A DNA stretch of 6,127 bases. It comes from SOIA01 sp964346585. GTDB taxonomy: Bacteria; Acidobacteriota; Aminicenantia; Aminicenantales; Aminicenantaceae. Of the stretch, positions 5,770 through 6,127 are shown piece by piece. Made by a program: the position numbers and the translations under genes. The notes beneath the pieces were generated by a model, which worked only from the letters and a program-made list of their open reading frames with translations, ran no database searches and was not told where the DNA came from. The stretch covers positions 1 to 6,127 of the forward strand of contig CAYFVQ010000254.1 of assembly GCA_964346585.1 (NCBI GenBank), in the 5' to 3' direction. Every line of letters begins with the position of its first letter. Within the stretch, counting starts at the first letter, position 1.

Positions 5770-5877
5770 GGGGTCAGGGCTCGACATCAGACATCTGATC
5801 ACCAGGGAAATCAAAATATGATTTCAAAAGAAGTGGGTCTGATTAATAATAAATGTCTAATGTCGAGCCCTGACCCC
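5770..5877. repeat. 108-bp palindromic element, REPIN/MITE-like
   Basis: The ends are inverted repeats of 27 bp (5770-5796 and 5851-5877) differing at two positions. The first 18 bases of each, GGGGTCAGGGCTCGACAT read inward, are identical. Inside are two further palindromes: ATCAGA-CA-TCTGAT (5786-5799), which overlaps the left end, and GAAATCA...TGATTTC (5807-5825). There is no coding capacity. Ends of this type are, from memory, typical of non-autonomous elements moved by REP-associated Y1 (RAYT) transposases; no such transposase gene lies in the window. The element sits between the convergent HD gene and permease gene, with its right end four bases from the permease stop codon, and may serve as a transcription barrier. 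No target duplication is obvious. Confidence 0.82.
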
Positions 5878-5881
5878 ACAT

Positions 5882-6127
5882 TTATTCATAACGTAAGGAA
5901 TCGACGATATCCAACCGCATTGCCCGGAGCGCTGGTGTCAGCCCGGCCAAGAAGCCTGCTGCCACCATCAAAAATACAGTGACTATGGATGCGACCAATG
6001 AATTCTCGGGTGAAAAAAGCATCATGAGCTGTGCATTCTGAGTCCGCAAAACAGCAATCAGAGCTGTGAGTCCAGCATTAATACCCCAACCGATCCCGAA
6101 GCCAATCAATCCTCCTATGAATGTCAG
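5882..6127 (-). CDS. ABC transporter permease, MacB/FtsX family, C-terminal fragment
   Basis: The last 81 residues of a membrane permease are visible; the N-terminal part lies beyond the window. The frame stays open to the edge, so no start codon should be placed here. A first hydrophobic segment (LTFIGGLIGFGIGWGINAGL) carries the glycine-rich pattern of FtsX domains. It is followed by a short loop with NAQLMMLFSPENS, a second transmembrane segment (IVTVFLMVAAGFLAGLTPAL), and the family's cytoplasmic end ALRAMRLDIVDSLRYE. That end, with P-A-x-x-A-x-x-x-D-(I/P)-V-(D/E)-(S/A)-LR, is a strong signature of MacB-type permeases, which couple to an ATPase for export of peptides or lipoproteins or act as mechanotransmission systems. 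The substrate cannot be inferred. The stop lies four bases from the palindromic element. Confidence 0.93.
   Translation of the reverse strand: MTFIGGLIGFGIGWGINAGLTALIAVLRTQNAQLMMLFSPENSLVASIVTVFLMVAAGFLAGLTPALRAMRLDIVDSLRYE

Noticed and set aside
5452..5814. A 120-codon minus-strand frame beginning MISLVIRCLMSSPDPRYS
   Set aside because: It begins inside the palindromic element (MSSPDP is simply the translated repeat end), has no ribosome binding site, and runs antisense through the end of the well-supported HD gene. The part between element and HD gene (about 5690-5780) reads fairly protein-like, but it is too short to claim as a gene remnant.

Overview
The window looks like part of a chromosome from a Gram-negative bacterium, probably an anaerobe of the Desulfobacterota or a neighbouring deep-branching phylum. 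The grounds are indirect. A MerR-type regulator lies next to a tRNA-Pro gene, an arrangement I associate with deltaproteobacteria. There is an outer-membrane-type lipoprotein, a Tat-like DUF362 protein, and dispersed palindromic repeats with a GGGG(A/T)CAGG core. The assignment is an inference and is not firm at phylum level. No phage, plasmid, CRISPR or toxin-antitoxin locus is visible.

Left part (1-2252). On the minus strand a small MerR-like regulator (105-470) is followed by a 3'-truncated tRNA-Pro(GGG) gene (1-66), which has its own extended -10 promoter. Divergent from these, rarA (702-2075, plus strand) encodes the replication-associated AAA+ ATPase and has a recognisable sigma70-type promoter with a very short leader. 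Past rarA lie two hairpins. The second (2202-2252) is a long, nearly perfect stem-loop bounded by A and T tracts. It can stop transcription from both sides and also resembles a dispersed REP-type element.

Middle part (2251-3740). A minus-strand pair consists of a DUF362 protein with a Tat-like N-terminus (2464-3363) and, 36 bases downstream, a previously hidden 58-codon gene (2251-2427) with a strong ribosome binding site and a Cys-Ile-Gly-Cys motif. The first ~45 bases of this small gene recur as a decayed copy (3628-3672) in the 377-base gap upstream of the DUF362 gene. The DUF362 gene is therefore bracketed by imperfect direct repeats. This is the most unusual feature of the window.

Right part (3741-6127). 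A plus-strand two-gene operon encodes a lipoprotein with a seven-blade PQQ-like beta-propeller and a C-terminal beta-sandwich (3741-5117), then an HD-domain hydrolase (5140-5685). A 108-bp element with 27-bp inverted ends (5770-5877), REPIN- or MITE-like, separates this operon from the convergent C-terminal end of a MacB/FtsX-type ABC transporter permease (5882 to beyond 6127, minus strand).

The genes do not form one obvious pathway. The window is mostly housekeeping and envelope functions, with mobile repeats in both intergenic spaces where transcription converges.
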